A DNA stretch of 64,000 nucleotides, taken from Prochilodus magdalenae (taxonomy: Eukaryota > Chordata > Actinopteri > Characiformes > Prochilodontidae). The notes below the pieces were generated by a model that was given only the letters and a program-made list of their open reading frames with translations, was not told where the DNA came from and ran no database searches. Numbering within the stretch: the stretch's first letter is position 1; each line of letters opens with the position of its first letter. Below are positions 39,901 to 52,889 of this stretch, in pieces. The translations under genes were made by a program, and so were the position numbers. The DNA lies in NCBI GenBank assembly GCA_024036415.1, contig JAMWET010006799.1, positions 248,001 through 312,000 of the forward strand, given 5' to 3'.

Positions 39901-42900
39901 TTCTTTAAAATCATATCACATTATAAAAGTATTGATTATTAAGAAATTATGATTTTAAGAGATTTTGGTCAGTTGTGTCCTATAAAATATAAATAGACTG
40001 ATTCAGATTCTCTCTTATTCACTGTAGCTCTAAATGCATTGTATGATCTTTTATGATTTTTTTTGTACTATTGTAGAAGCACTTCTCAAATGTCTCACTA
40101 TATGTGCTACATATTTGCCCAAATATAAAAATAAAAGTGGTATTTTACTAAGCTAACTAGTCCTGTTGTTCATTGTTTAAATCAGTTATAAGCTGCTCAA
40201 GTTTCCCATTGTTAATGTATTACTTCATGTTCATAAATACTCATTGTTGTTAATTGTTTTTATAAATAGTCCAGGAGAAGAAATGTTGTTAATTCAGATT
40301 TTGTAAATGTTCTGCCAGCAGTATCTATGGACACCCTTTTGGTTATACTTCTAGTGTTGCTGCTGGTTGTGATACTTTTCCTTGGAAGGAATTATATCAA
40401 AGCCGGAATGTGTACAAGTACGTATGACTTGTATTACTTGTATTACTTCTGGTAAGGACTGAGATGCTGATTTTAGGTGTATGAAAAATAAGACACATGA
40501 TGAACATGCCAGCACAGTTACCCTCCACATCTCTATGAAACCTCTCTTTAAAGCATAATAGCAGTGTCCTAATACACACACAGGAGTTTATTAGGAGGAA
40601 CTGCATCAACCAATCAGAGCTTAATGTGAGACAAATGTGTAACACACCATGACAGTCACATTCTCAGGCCTTTCTCTATAAACACGTTTACTGGAAATGC
40701 ATTTTGGGAAGAATGTCCACAAATAACTGACCAGTAAAAGTCATTTGTTATTTTTGTTGTTGCAGAGTTGTGCCAGCGCCAAGGACAAAGGTACATTACA
40801 CATGTACTCAGTGGTATAACATATTACTGCACTGCTTCTCTACACTGTTTTGGATGAAAGAATCAGCAGCTAGTCATGTACTCACTGACAAAACAACCAT
40901 GGATATTCATTGGCAGTCAGGCTTTAACTTTCAACCCATAAAAATGACTGGCTATGAGAAAGTCTTAGTCCTGAGTACTCTGTTCTACTTGTCATACATG
41001 CATACTAGAGCATCACTGTCTATTAATAATGGGTGCATAGAAAGGGGACAGTTTGCACTTAAGTTATTATTGTGCAAAATTTAAAATGGTGAGTATGTAC
41101 ATTGAATGAACCCAACATGGACATGTTCATCTTGTAACAGACATTACATATCATAGTCTCCACTTTTCTTCAGGGACTTCTTAGGCTTCTTTCTAAATGG
41201 TATTAGAGTCTGTTGCCTCTCTGTAAAGTATTAGCATCTTCATTTGAGTTACCTGCAACCAGTGGTCTTACACATTCAAATTCATTATGCAAAAATACAT
41301 TTCAACAGTTTTCACCTAGGGCCGGCGTGGGTACAGGTCTATATTTTTAATAAGCTGGAACACACCTGATTCCACTTCTTTAATCAGGTTCATGGTAAAT
41401 AGGATTCAGACCATTTATAGATAAGATTGGACACGCCTGCATCAGCAAGTCAGAATATTTAAATGAACTGTTTTTAAGGCTTTACAGAATAAAAGTCTTT
41501 CTTCTCTCCGTTTCAGTGGACAGAATAACAATACAGGGTCATGTGACGGTAAGTTCCCATATAGTGTTATATTAGCTATATAGTATGTGGTATAAAAGAG
41601 CTGTGAACTGTTCATGTGGTTTTACTCTCTATTTTAGCAGGCGCCTCAGAACGAGTGAACAGGTACATATTGATGTTGTGTCGTATACAAATATAAATAT
41701 TCATCTTTCTAAAATATTGAAAATGTAAAAGATGTACATGTAATTATTAGCCTGATCTTATTTTATGATATTAATACTACAGGGAAGAATCCCCTGATGA
41801 CGTGTGTGTATACGCCACAATACCTGACTTAAAAGGTAAACTCAGTTACTCACACTACATGGGGTCTACCTGAATATACTGTCCCAAGGGAAAACAAGTT
41901 CACTCCAAATAGGCAGCTTTGTAGGAGAGAGCAGGTTAATGTAAAGAGAGTGACTTAAAGCAGTGTGGGAGCTTTTCATCAGTACAGGTATGACATTAGT
42001 GTGGTTAGTGTGGCTCAGCAGATAACACCACTACGTGCCAGGAGGCTACCACCTCATGGGGGAGACAGTGGTTTGATTCCTAGTCTGGGTAATTCTGCTG
42101 TGCTACATCAATAAGAGTCCCTGGGCAAGACTCCTAACACTACATTGGCCTATGAATAACTTTGTAAGGTGCTCTGGATTGGAGTGTCAGGTAAATGTAA
42201 ACTGCTGTACAAAGTTAAAGACAGCTGTAGAGCTCAAACTACACAGAAAACCACAACTTGCAAAAATGGTATTAAGGTTTTTGTGTGTGTGCGCATGTAT
42301 TTTTTTTTTACTACTTTTAATTACATTTGAGCTGGTTCATTACTCTACACATCAGAAATGTGATATGTAAAAACAAATCCTGTTTTATTCACAGTTAAGA
42401 GACGTCCAGGAGATGTTTGGTAAGTAACCACACAGCCTGGTCTTCTAGATGCACATATCTAGTCCTGCAGTAAAGAGCAAGTCTTAAAACATTGATGAAA
42501 GTGTACACATAAAGCATAATGCTGAATTGAACTAATTGCTCTCTCTCTAGTAATGCTGACAGTGGGACGTGCATTTGGGCTAGTGACAGTGTGGTATACA
42601 GCTCAGTACAGTTTTCTGGTATGTATATGTATTTTGGAGTATGTATTAGTCATATAGACATGTATGTTAAAGTGGGCAATGACTGCAGTGTGTGTCTTTT
42701 ATAATAAAATATTTGAACTGTATTAAACAGTGGCTTTCATGGATGCTGATAGAGGATCTGTGTACAATGAAGATCACTAAGCTCTCTGTTGTTGTTGTGT
42801 TTCCTCCAGACGCAAAGGCCAAGTCTTCACAACCTGCTGCAGAAGCTGTTTATGGAGAAGTACAGAAGAAGAAAAAGGAAAAGGCTTATGATGATTCCTT

Positions 42901-42913
42901 CATGTATGAATAA
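36934..42913 (+). CDS. Receptor gene D: one Ig domain, two stalk exons, ITIM tail
   Basis: Predicted inhibitory receptor and the most intact long-tailed copy. Exons: 36934-36958, 37099-37140, Ig 37646-37954, stalk1 38856-38921, stalk2 39798-39878, transmembrane 40322-40417 (LVLLLVVILFL, then RNYIKAG), tail 40766-40790, 41517-41548, 41638-41662, 41783-41835 (CVYATI), 42395-42419, 42551-42618 (SVVYSSV, an ITIM), 42810-42913 (AVYGEV, AYDDSFMYE, stop TAA). It keeps both stalk types with good splice sites, so isoforms of two stalk lengths are possible. The tail exon at 41638 is 12 nt shorter than in Z and B, in frame. The Ig sequon NVS seen elsewhere is NVL here. An intronic SINE is shared with Z. 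The SH2-phosphatase role is inferred from the motifs. Confidence 0.85.
41995..42202 (+). mobile_element. tRNA-derived SINE in a tail intron of gene D
   Basis: Same insertion as in gene Z (4195-4402), with matching flanks. Box-B-like GGTTTGATTCC is better preserved than in Z. It is absent from the matching intron of gene B near 22340-22390. Confidence 0.75.
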
Positions 42914-44340
42914 TTATACAAGCAATTGTGGGTGTTATTAGGTAATGTCAGGCCCTCTCCTGGCCTGTCCTGTAATGCTTAACACTCAACACATTGATTC
43001 TTTCATGGACTTCAACTCCCAGGAGTCCCCAGGAGACCATATAACACTCACCTCCTCTACAGGATTCAGTCACGAACCATTCTTGATGTCATGGTCACCA
43101 GAGTATTGAACCGTTTCATCTGTATACAAACACCACAAGGCTCTTCAGAGGTTCTTTGGGTATATTTGAAATGGTGTTCAGTATGTGACCAAAGTGAAGG
43201 CCTGTAGTGAACTGAAGATACACACGGATGGTGTTCTACTCCAGTTAGAGCTTCCAGTATACAGGCAGAGCCATCTTCATGGTTTACTGCATCCTGTCAT
43301 GCATGCTCTCAGCCTGGTAGCACTGGGGAGAAGTCAACTCTAAGTATAAATGTGGGTGTAGTGATTGTAGTGGAGTACGTTTTCATCAGAATGAGCCTCA
43401 GAAAGTTTAAACATACAGGTCTAAAGATTAATAAAGATTAACTCGCTTTTGAGGTTCAGTTTTAGAGCGAAATAGCCGAGTGTAGCTAACAGCTAAGCTA
43501 AACATATTTGAGGTGAACTGAGCAGTGTTAGCAGCAGCTAGCTCTAAACAGTGGATACAGTAATAACAGCTCTGAGGTAAATGTGAGGTAACTGGTCATG
43601 TGACTGTAGTAGTATACTACACTGTAGGTCAGAACTGGTTACTGCACTGTTTACTACACACAGGGGGCGTATACAGTAGGCAGTACATACTAATGTAGTA
43701 TACAGTGTACAGTATAGTAGTGTGTGATTTCTAATACAGACTTTGTTTCCTGCAGTGTACTGAGCGACTGCTGTTTTCCGGTTAGGTGGTGGTTTTTGAC
43801 CCTTATAGTGTTCCTGACTGGTTTCACTACCTCCTTGTCTGGCTTTGTTTGCTGTGTCTTCTCTTTATTTTCTGGTTTCTGGTTACACTTGATAATACAC
43901 TGGTCTCTGGTTTTGAACTTTGCCTGTTTTAATACTGCACAGTTGGATCAACGTTTTGTTATTTAAGTCAGTTTTTTTCTGAAAGCGTCTTTTTAATTTC
44001 AGTTTCTAATTAATTACAGGTAAAGTCATTTTGCATTTTTCCAAATCTCTAAAATGTGTTGCAAATACAAATAATGACAGTGAAAATAAACTTGTTTTCA
44101 GTTATTCTGGTAAAAATGTACACTGTATTATTGATTTAGATTTTCTTCACTTTCTTATTTTTTTCCAGCATTTATTCCTGCATCTGGAATCACTATTTTG
44201 CTACTGGAATTTTCTGTTGTTTCTCACTTTAAGGCTAGTTAGCTCTAGCAGCTGCAAACCTGACATATATCTTTATTTACACAGACATATTTTACATATT
44301 TTGACTGAAAAAGGTATAAATAAATAAATATGACAGTCTT
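42914..44340. other. Downstream flank of gene D
   Basis: Paralogous to 5237-6560 after Z. It contains several open frames without conservation and a (TATTC)n run near 44340-44357. Confidence 0.6.
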
Positions 44341-44399
44341 TATTCTATTCTATTCTACTCCAAGTGTACATTAATATGAAATGTCATGGGATAGTAGGC

Positions 44400-44780
44400 T
44401 GTAAGTGGAATATGAAGTGGTAGGGGACAGCTTGGGAACACCTGTCAAAGTTGTGAGGTGTCAGCATGAGAGCCAGGCTGATCACTGGCCAGGATGCTCA
44501 TGGCAATGCAAAGTGAGTTGTGGTGTTTGAATGAGGCATGACAGTGGGTACCAGACAGATGGGATGTTGCACAGGCATTTGACATTCCTCTATTTGCAGT
44601 GTCACATGTGTACCGGGAATAATTGGGTCGACAGTGGATTGGTTCAAGAAGCTTTCTAGAAAGTTCCAACAAAAGGTGTGGCCTGCACATTCTCTAGACA
44701 TGAGCCCAATCAAGCATTTATGGGATGTGGTGGAGAGGTCCATTCACATCTGAGATCCTGATGTGTATGTAGGTTCTTTC
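44400..44780 (+). mobile_element. Tc1-like transposase fragment
   Basis: Plus-strand translation gives WPAHSLDMSPIKHLWDVVERS, matching the PDLSPIEHLWDVVERSI part of Tc1 transposases, near 44680-44750. The preceding 250 bases are decayed. The insertion is absent from the flank after Z. No ends were found. Confidence 0.62.
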
Positions 44781-44999
44781 ACATGCTCCAAGAGAAAAGT
44801 TAGAAACCTTGGTGACGTTCTGAGGGCCTTTTAATTATGAAATGTTTCTTTGGTTGAGGTGAGATTACATTTGAACCACAATGCCTACATTAAGCTGGTG
44901 GACAAGCAAATTTTGCATTTGGCTTATCATCTTACTGAGGAAAGTAACATTCCTATCCTTGTGTTCCAAAATGACAGTTCTCTTGTTCACTGAGCTATA

Positions 45000-45275
45000 A
45001 ATGTGAATGGTTGGCATCACGAACATTCACACATCTGGACTGATCCACAAAATCCCCAGGTTGGAATCCTCTTGGAAATATGTGGGACAACCTAGAACAA
45101 CCAGTAAGATGCAAGGGCAACCATCCACCAAATCTGGCCCAACTGTGCAACTCTTAGATGCAAGAGTGGCTAAACAGTAATATGGTCCACATCCAGAAAC
45201 TTGTCCAGTCCATGCCAATTCAAATCACAGCTGTTACTGGTGCTCAAAGAGCAATTATAGGCTACTAGCTATGTT
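45000..45275 (+). mobile_element. Second Tc1-like transposase C-terminal fragment
   Basis: Translation across frames gives NPLGNMWDNLEQPVRCKGN and HPPNLAQL, equivalent to the NPIENLWD region and the C-terminus of Tc1 transposases. As this covers the same protein region as the fragment at 44400-44780, it comes from a separate copy. Confidence 0.62.
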
Positions 45276-46009
45276 CTCAATCGCAGGTGACTAAATCAAT
45301 CCCAGATGAGCTTATATGTATATTAAATTCACTGATTATGATTTCAATGATTAGAAATAACTTAAATAACTGATTAGTAAACAGTAGCTTAGCAAAGTCC
45401 TCAATTAATTTTGCATTTTGGGAGTCTGTAAATGATTCAAGTTAAAATAATGGGACTTCAGTATGACACAGACAGTATGTGCAATGTCTTGGCAGTGGAA
45501 TGCATCTTTAAATAAACTAGCTATTCCCCCACTATTCTTACCCCATAATAACATGTCACTAATGTGTTTGTTGGTTCTTATAGATGTGGTATTCATAGAA
45601 AGTGTAACCAAACACTGTTTTGTCAAAATGTTCACTGGACACAAACATATTAGTCCTTTAAATATACATAATATAACAGAGTGTTTTTCCAATATGGATA
45701 AAATTGGACTTTGCAATGTGTGGGTCGGCTGAGTGTCAAATTTATAGCATATAGACCGATTTATTTCGGTCTCTTAATTTTTTTTTTTGTCTCAGTTAGA
45801 GGATAAATAAGACTAGGATCTGATAAAAACATCATTATTAACATGAACAGGAAGGTCATGGCACACCAGCGTAAACAGACTGTACTGAATATAATCATGT
45901 GTTAAATAATCTGATCAGTTTTAAGTGATGGGGCTTTTATGAATGATTTAATTTAAGTTAGTTCTATTTAAGTACTTTAAGTAATAAAGTAAATATAAGC
46001 AGTTGATCA
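45276..46009. other. Intergenic DNA matching the Z downstream flank
   Basis: 45480-45960 aligns with 6580-7057 and then 9233-9280, that is, the Z flank without its two retroposed insertions. No gene. Confidence 0.6.
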
Positions 46010-48690
46010 GTAAAAGCAGCTGTATAAGGTGGTATAAACTGTCTAATGTATTCTGGGTGATGAACTCTGTGTCCACAGGAAGAGTAATGTATGCTCTGTT
46101 TCAGCTTTAGAGTCTAGCTGATTAAAATAGCAGCACAAATAATAGAGAACAGCACCAGACCTGTGAAAAACCAACTCAGGCCTTACCTTATCTTACAGTG
46201 TAAGATGAATACAGTTTAAACATGCCTTTATGAAGTCAGGACTATCACCCACACTGGCTGTAAATTCTCTTGTCTTTGTAATTTTGTAATGATTACTGTA
46301 TTCTACATTGCTCTCAATAAAACAGACACAGATAGAAGAAAGACAGTCTCTCTAAAAATGTGGCTCCAGCAGAAATACAAACGCTGGGAGATCAGTCATT
46401 GTTGAGCCAGTAGAACGGCATCACTGGACAGTGGTGTTTTCATAGCCCCTCCCCCACAGCCATGTGTAGTACACATTGACCATAAAGTCAGGCTAAGCTG
46501 AAAACTAACACAACCTTTATACACGCTCTTCTTATCTCCTGTTGTTAAATCCAGTAAGGGGCAGAAGGCAAGAAAGTTTGAAATATGACTGCATGAGCTG
46601 AATGGCACATTAAATTAAAGTACAGTACAGTACATAAAACTACATGTCTAGCAAGTTATTCAAAACATCTGCAAGTTATTATTCAAAACAGTTGAAAGTT
46701 CCTTGTGGGCGTAAACTAGGGTATGTTTAAAACACCTAAATTATTAGAATTAAAACTACTAAATGAGGCTTTTTCTATGTGCTGACAAGTCATACATGCC
46801 CTGAGGGGACTATAAACACAAACATATATATACAGTAATCGAAGAGTAAGATTACAGTGCTAAAGCGGACGAGTGGCTAAAAATATCTAAAGGACAGTGA
46901 AGAATCAGTTATTGGTATTAGCACAGTAAAGCAATGTAACCCTTTCCCAGAGTGAGCACTATGCCGATTTGGTATTTTGTGTACTTCCAGTATAAGCATA
47001 GTAATAGTGCTGTCAAATTATAGGTAGCGTTGTCAAACGCAGCACGGTGGTGTGGCACCACTGTGGTCCTTTCTGTGTGGAGTGTGCATGTCAGGTTCTC
47101 CTTGTATGTCAGGTGAATTGGAGCCACAGACTGATGTGGCCTGTCCAGGGTGTTTCCTGCCTTCTGCCAAGTGAACACTGGGATAGGACAACCCCTCACA
47201 CAGCATCTCATTCATTGTCTACACTACCAGTCAAAAATGTAAAAAGACTTAGACTCTACAGGATTACAGATGTCTGAAACAATACATATCCTGATATACC
47301 ACATATACTTTTAATGTATCACAGTATTATATTTGTGCCATATATCGCCACCACTAATATATATTTTGATGCATAAAAAGAAGGTTTTATCCTCTTGTAA
47401 ACTTCCATTTCAGAGGATTTAAAGGTGGACTGTATGATTCCATGAGTGCCATTTTATAGTTTGATGTCTTCACTTTTGTCTAAAGTAAAGCATAAAGATA
47501 AACATAAGAAGAAAACTTTTATAAGTAGTCGTGTGTAAACTTTAGATTTTTGGTACTGTATAACTGTGTTTACCATTCTTACCTATTAAGATTAAAAAAT
47601 GCATTATTAACTTTATTTGCTTTACAATATCACATTTCAAACTTTTAATTTATTGTTGATCTACAGGACAGGCTATAAGCTGTTCCTGGAGCAAGGTACT
47701 CTGCATAGCTGATCTTAAACGGTATATGTTTCTGGGGTTACAGTTACAGTTTATGTAAAGCTTAAAAAGCAGTGTATGCTTCTAAACTCTGGCATGCTCT
47801 GAACTGATAAGCTCTTCGGTTGTATATATATGTTTTTTATTTGCTACATGCTTTTCTTCTTCTTATCTTTGTGTGTTTGTAATATTTGAAGGTAATTCAT
47901 TTTATATTCCGTTTTTTTGGTAATTTCATTTTTTGTTCCTGTATACTTCATGTGGAAAAGCACTTTGTGGCAATTACTCATAGAAAACCACCAAAACTGC
48001 TGCCTTAGATAAACAGAGTTTAAGCCATGGGCTTCTGTGTGTAGTTCCACTGTAAGAACACAAACAAATGCTTTTGACACGAAGGCGGTCAAGAAGCCAT
48101 TATCCAGAAAAGGAAATACATGAAGAAAGGACAAAAAAAAGAAGAGCTGGCACTAAATCATCAAAGCTGGACTGAGGTGTCTTAATTTGTAATCAGGAAT
48201 TCTCAGAGCATGAAAAACTGAACTTTTAAGGTGTAGAAAAATATCACTGCAGATTTCTTAAAAGGAATGGAGGTCAAAACAAAGTGCATGTTGTGGAAAC
48301 TCTTTATAGAAATTATGAAATTATATAATATTTAGATATGTTGGTTTCTGAGTCAATTTCTATTAAATATATATGTTATGCTTTATTTCTCTTGCTGTAA
48401 AATATTTTACTAGATATTAAATAGATGAACTTGTAGTGTCTGGCCTTTGCATGTCAAATTTACTTCCTGATAACAGCATGCTTTGTAGTACCCCTCAATT
48501 CATTTCACCGGCTAGGCGATCATACAACATCTATCAATCACAACCACTCCTTCACTCCACATCACCCAATACTGTCTGTTCACACTTGTAACCAGTTTAT
48601 GTTGCATTATAAAGACCTGTTCATTTCACACAGTCTTCTGCTGTTTACAGAGTGTTTTTCTTTACTTTGTCCTGTGTTATTGACTTACTT
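46010..48690 (+). pseudogene. Receptor relic F: decayed short-tailed copy
   Basis: No intact exon remains, but family landmarks appear in the right order. Upstream-block sequence lies at 46045-46195 (AAAATAGCAGCACAAATAATAG). A block at 46900-47035 resembles the DNA before leader exons. A 3' UTR and downstream match to genes A and C lies at 47760-48560 (GGCATGCTCT, TTCCACTGTAAGAA). Leader, Ig and transmembrane exons are gone, and the AATAAA found in A and C has decayed to AACAAA near 48064. Its place before E continues the short-tail/long-tail alternation. Confidence 0.65.
47038..47195 (+). mobile_element. SINE fragment within relic F
   Basis: ACGGTGGTGTGGCACC, then TTTCTGTGTGGAGTGTGCATG, and GGCCTGTCCAGGGTGTTTCC followed by CTGGGATAGG match the body of a widespread tRNA-derived fish SINE. 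It has internal deletions. Confidence 0.65.
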
Positions 48691-49870
48691 GGTCTTGGCT
48701 TATCCTGGCTTTTGTTGCTGGTTTTTGGATACCCTAAGAAAATACACGTTTAGCTAGGTTAAATGATTAATGATTGCACACCATTATAACTGTAGTAACC
48801 AGTGACTGAGATTCTTTAAAAGATAAATTTATAAAGAAAGAGAACTGTTTGCAATTGTTAGCTACTAGTCTTTTTTAGCTAATATTATTCTCAGTTATAC
48901 TGAACCAGTGCACAGGTCAAGCAGCCAAAGGAGTCCCTCTAGAAACAATGGGGGATTTATTGGGTTCCTAGACAGAAGGCGGAGCAATCCTTAATGGCCA
49001 CAGCAGCCATTAAACAACTACAAAATACTTATCTTCTTTAAACATATTGGATCTCATTTATTTAACTTATTTTACCAGTCAATTAATCTCTTTCACATGG
49101 ATGTGATATTATCCAATGTCTTTTTTCTTTTTAGTCTAGTCTAGTTGTTTCCTCTGGAATGTTGGTGAGTGCCTAGGTCTGAGAAGTGCCACTGTGGTAG
49201 GTTCTGCTGGAAGATTACATGTCTATGTATGGTTTGGCAATAGCAGAACATAAATAGCTTTAATTGGACTAACCCCCAATATAGATTAGTCAGTCTAAAC
49301 TGATTTCATTTTTTATTTATTTATTTATTTTATCATTGTTTTTTTATTGTTTGTTTGTTTTTCAAGTTTCCTTGCTTGAGTGTTTATGCTTTTGGTCTCA
49401 ATACAATTCAATTCAACTTTGTTGTCATGTGTGTGACTGTAAACAGAATAAGCCATATAATGTGCAAGTAGGAGAACAACTTACGGTACAGATGTACAGC
49501 ATATAGAAAATAAATACACAGCTGAGATGTTCATGTATACAGGTTAGTTAAAGCACAGTATAAACCAGTTCTATGTAGCGCTCCTAAACAAGGTATTAGT
49601 GATTTTACTCAGATGACTGATACAAATTATAATTTTACCAATAATATGAATTTTACAGATTTTTTAACGCACAATGGCAGTGCCTCCAACATCTACAAGT
49701 GCTGTATTTACACTAGTCCTCTTTCACTGAATGAAACACAATAGAAATACAATAAAATACTTTTAGCTCCAAATGATAATAACCTTTTATATAATAATTA
49801 TATTAAACCAATCAATGTATATGTATAGAACATCTAAACTCTTCAATACAATTAACTCAAATGGTTGGGA
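48691..49870. other. Intergenic DNA after relic F
   Basis: No gene. 49080-49180 matches 29570-29670 upstream of C (TTTCACATGGATGTGATATT; TGGAATGTTGGTGAGTGCCTAGG). 49385-49560 begins CAATTCAATTCAACTTTGTTGTCATGTGTG, the start of a dispersed fish repeat. Confidence 0.5.
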
Positions 49871-50854
49871 ATTCAAACTTCAATCTTAAACCTGTGTAGT
49901 GGGCCCACACACAAACACACTCCTAAGCCGGCATTTAACCAGTTAAAGTACTCGTTGCAGGCCCAGAGTTGTTGCTGGCGTGCGCTGTGGCACAGAAAAT
50001 AAAACACACTGGCCTCTTCACTCTTTCGAGCAAAACAAGATGTTTTTAAAATAAAATCCCACCTCAGTTTGTCACTGAACCTCACTGGGCTGAAAGCTCT
50101 GTCTCTCTCCCTCAGCTCTCTCTCTACAGCGGCAGCAGCAGCGCGGGCGGGGCTGCTCGGGCGACAGGGGTTAGCTGAGGTGGCTAAGCTAATAGTTCAG
50201 TCTACCACGGTGCTGGTGGAAGTTTGGCTGGCCGGACTGGCTAACCGCTAGCTTACCGGTTATTCAGAGTGTCTGGTGAACAGGCAAGGTCTTGAGCTCG
50301 GGTCGGACACGATAAAGCTTGGCTTTGCTAACCAAACCTGTCCATGGCTAGCTATCCCCACGAGGCTCTGTGCTATCCTTGGCTAGGTTAACGTGCACCT
50401 AAATGAGGCTTAAACGTATCTCTGTACGCAGTAAACACAAGTGATAACAGAACATTCCCGTCATGTCACTTATCCTACAGGCACGGCTTCACAGTTTACC
50501 GTGATATTGAGCTAATAACGCAACTGCAGGACTGTATATTTCTCCGTTCGCCACAGAGACCACTCTCTGGAACTTTCTTCTCAGACTCCCTCTTTCCCAC
50601 CTTCTCTTACCCGCCCAGCAGACCCCAAGCGCAGAGAGCTATGGGACAAAATAAAATAAAATAAAAGCCAGAAAAATATACAGAACCTGAAAAGAGCTTA
50701 TTTAAGAACAATTAGATGAACTATTTAAACTTTGAACTAATTATTAACCTGGAAATTATTATTACTACTTTTGCTAATTATTTAGCAGGGTTACACCTAT
50801 ATAGTGGTGTAGTCGTGTTCTGGTAGGCACTGTGGGTGTGGCCACTTTTACAGC
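49871..50854. other. GC-richer unclassified block
   Basis: About 50070-50330 is clearly richer in G and C and in CpG than its surroundings (for example GCAGCGCGGGCGGGGC), and 50540-50640 is pyrimidine-rich. No exon of the receptor family and no known domain is readable. It could be an unrecognised transposon or a promoter-like island. I cannot tell which. Confidence 0.35.
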
Positions 50855-51260
50855 TCAAGGGGAAAAGCTTTTCTCGGTTCTGACTTGGATGTTCTGGTAC
50901 CTCTTTCTGGAGGGCAGAGGTTGGAACAGGGAATAACTGGTGTGTGTGGAGTCAGAGGATATGTTGACTGCTCTCCTCAGACGTCTCTTGTCGTAGACGT
51001 CCTGTATGGGTGGGCGGCCAGCCGCGGTGATCTGCTGTGCAGTCTTTACCACCCTCTGCAGGGCCTTGCGCTCAGCAGCAGTGGCACTGTCACACCACAC
51101 AGTGATGCAGCTAAAGGTTTCAGAGGAGCTGCTGTGGCAGGTTGACTCTCCTCATTCCTGCCATTGTCCAAGTAAGAGTCCAAGTAAGATCCTCCACTAA
51201 GTAGACACAGAGGAGCTTGAAGCTGCTCACCCTCTCCACCAACGTTGTGTTTGCCGTATA
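50855..51260 (-). mobile_element. 3' fragment of an L2/CR1-like non-LTR retrotransposon ORF
   Basis: The minus strand encodes WCDSATAAERKALQRVVKTA, then GRPPIQDVYDKRRLRRA and PLPSRKRYQNIQVRTEKS. This is the characteristic C-terminal region after the RT domain of L2/CR1/Rex-type ORF2 proteins. A frame change occurs near 51060, and the RT domain itself is absent. Confidence 0.72.
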
Positions 51261-51609
51261 TCATTTGTGTTTAGCATTTATCATTGTCGTTACTGGTTTA
51301 ATAAACCTTACAGATACACACAGACAGTTCACATCTACGTCAATCATTCATTCATGACTCCGGCCAGACACAGTCTGCCACCTGACTTATGTTCCTGGTA
51401 CTTTCATTTCAACTTTCTCCTATTTCCTCCCTGCCACCACCAGTTTGGTTGGGGTCCTGTTGTCCGGGGAGTAGGCTCTGCCCCCACCATCCATATCTGG
51501 CTGGATCTGCAAGGGTCTGAATGCTTCAAGACCTGGGCCCAGAAAAGGGCCAACGCTAAAGACTTGTTATTTCTTAATATAGTAGCTCACTGTTAAATTG
51601 TACATTATA
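51261..51609. other. Unassigned intergenic stretch
   Basis: No gene is supported. A moderately GC-rich open frame at 51267-51596 shows no recognisable domain and no splice context. Confidence 0.4.
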
Positions 51610-52800
51610 TAAAGAACTAAAACATTGCAACTTGTTTCCAAAGTGTTGGAACAGGATCAATAAAAGGCTGGTAAAGTTATTTAATTTTAAAAACGGAACA
51701 TCTCACAACTGAAAATGGAAAATCTCACAACTACTTAGATTAATTGGGGTCACCACTCTGTGAAAGACTGATGTCACGCTTCCGGGCTTTCCTGCTCCTC
51801 CCGCTCACCCGAACTCCAGTTCCCAGAGGACATCGCTTGATGACATCAGCTCCAAGTGCTCACGTGCGCACGTGCTAATTCGTTCGCGATCACCCGAGTT
51901 TTAGTAAGCTGACTTGAATCTGTTTGTATTTAAAGTCCGGGTTTTCAGATACTCTTTGCGAAGCTTTGCCTATCTTATAGCAATTCTGAGCGTTCTACTT
52001 TCTTTATGGTTATTCTGGTTCTGACTCTCTTTTGTTTCTTGGCTACTTTTTGTTTTTATAATAAATCTGCTTTGTTTTTTAAACTCTGCAAACGTTGATC
52101 CAGAGTCTTTTTCCTAACAACTGGGTGGAAAAATAGTTAAAACAATTCAAGAACAATGTTAATCAACATACAATAGTAAAGGAAATTTTACCACCTACAG
52201 TATATATCATTAAAACGAGAATCCAGTGGACTATTTGTAAGCAAGGGACATCTTCCAATCATCTTCAGGCATGCAGGTGACACTACATTAGTGGAAATCA
52301 TTACATGGATGATGGACTGAGGCAATATGGAATTTTTTTTTTCTTTTTTGGAAATCATGTACACTGTGTCCTCTGGGCTAATACGGAAAGAGACCATCTG
52401 GCTTGTTATCAGCATGCAGTTTAAAAGACTACGTCCATGAATGTGCTGCTTGAAGTATAGACTGATCATTTACTAAACCAAATAACGCATTATAAATAGG
52501 ATAAATATGACAGGAGGAGATTCTGAACTGCTATACATTTAAAATTAAATATCAACCAGAATTAAAAACATGTTACATTCAGAATTTTAGCAGTTGGTCT
52601 CCTCAGTTCTTAAATACTTTTAGAAGTGATGAACAAACATCAACCTCTCCCAGCTGTTTCAACTATATTGGTAGCATCAAATTCAAAATGGACAGATCAT
52701 TCTTTATGACAATAAAATTTCTCATCATTGCATCCTGTATTTATTTACATTTTGCACTGCGTCATATTCTTTGTTGAAATAAGGGTTACAAAGTGTCAGT
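51610..52800 (+). mobile_element. Degraded Tc1/IS630-like transposon, split by a solo LTR
   Basis: 51610-51770 holds the 5' region, up to CACTCTGTGAAAGACTG. 52120-52480 holds transposase remnants: AAAATAGTTAAAACAATTCA, and GGAAATCATGTACACTGTGT as decayed FGNH..CVLWA codons. 52590-52800 is the 3' end, shared with 9810-10015. Internal deletion is extensive. Confidence 0.6.
51772..52119 (+). mobile_element. Solo LTR (Gypsy-like) nested in the Tc1-like element
   Basis: 348 bases beginning TGTCACGCTTCCGGGC and ending TTTTTCCTAACA (TG...CA ends), with an ATAATAAATC poly(A)-like signal near 52060. Flanks repeat ACTG (51767-51770 and 52120-52123), consistent with a short target duplication. Joining the flanks restores the Tc1-like order GTGAAAGACTG-GGTGGAAAAATAG. 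No internal retroelement genes remain. Confidence 0.72.
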
Positions 52801-52889
52801 GTTTATATTTTTTTGATTAATGTAACTGTTTAGTTTACAGTGAGTTTGCTTGCTCAGAGTTATCCCAACTTTTACTATAACAATACAGA

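Noticed and set aside
51267..51596. 109-residue plus-strand open frame
   Set aside because: It has no domain, no paralogue in the array and no splice context, and is probably chance in a GC-richer stretch.
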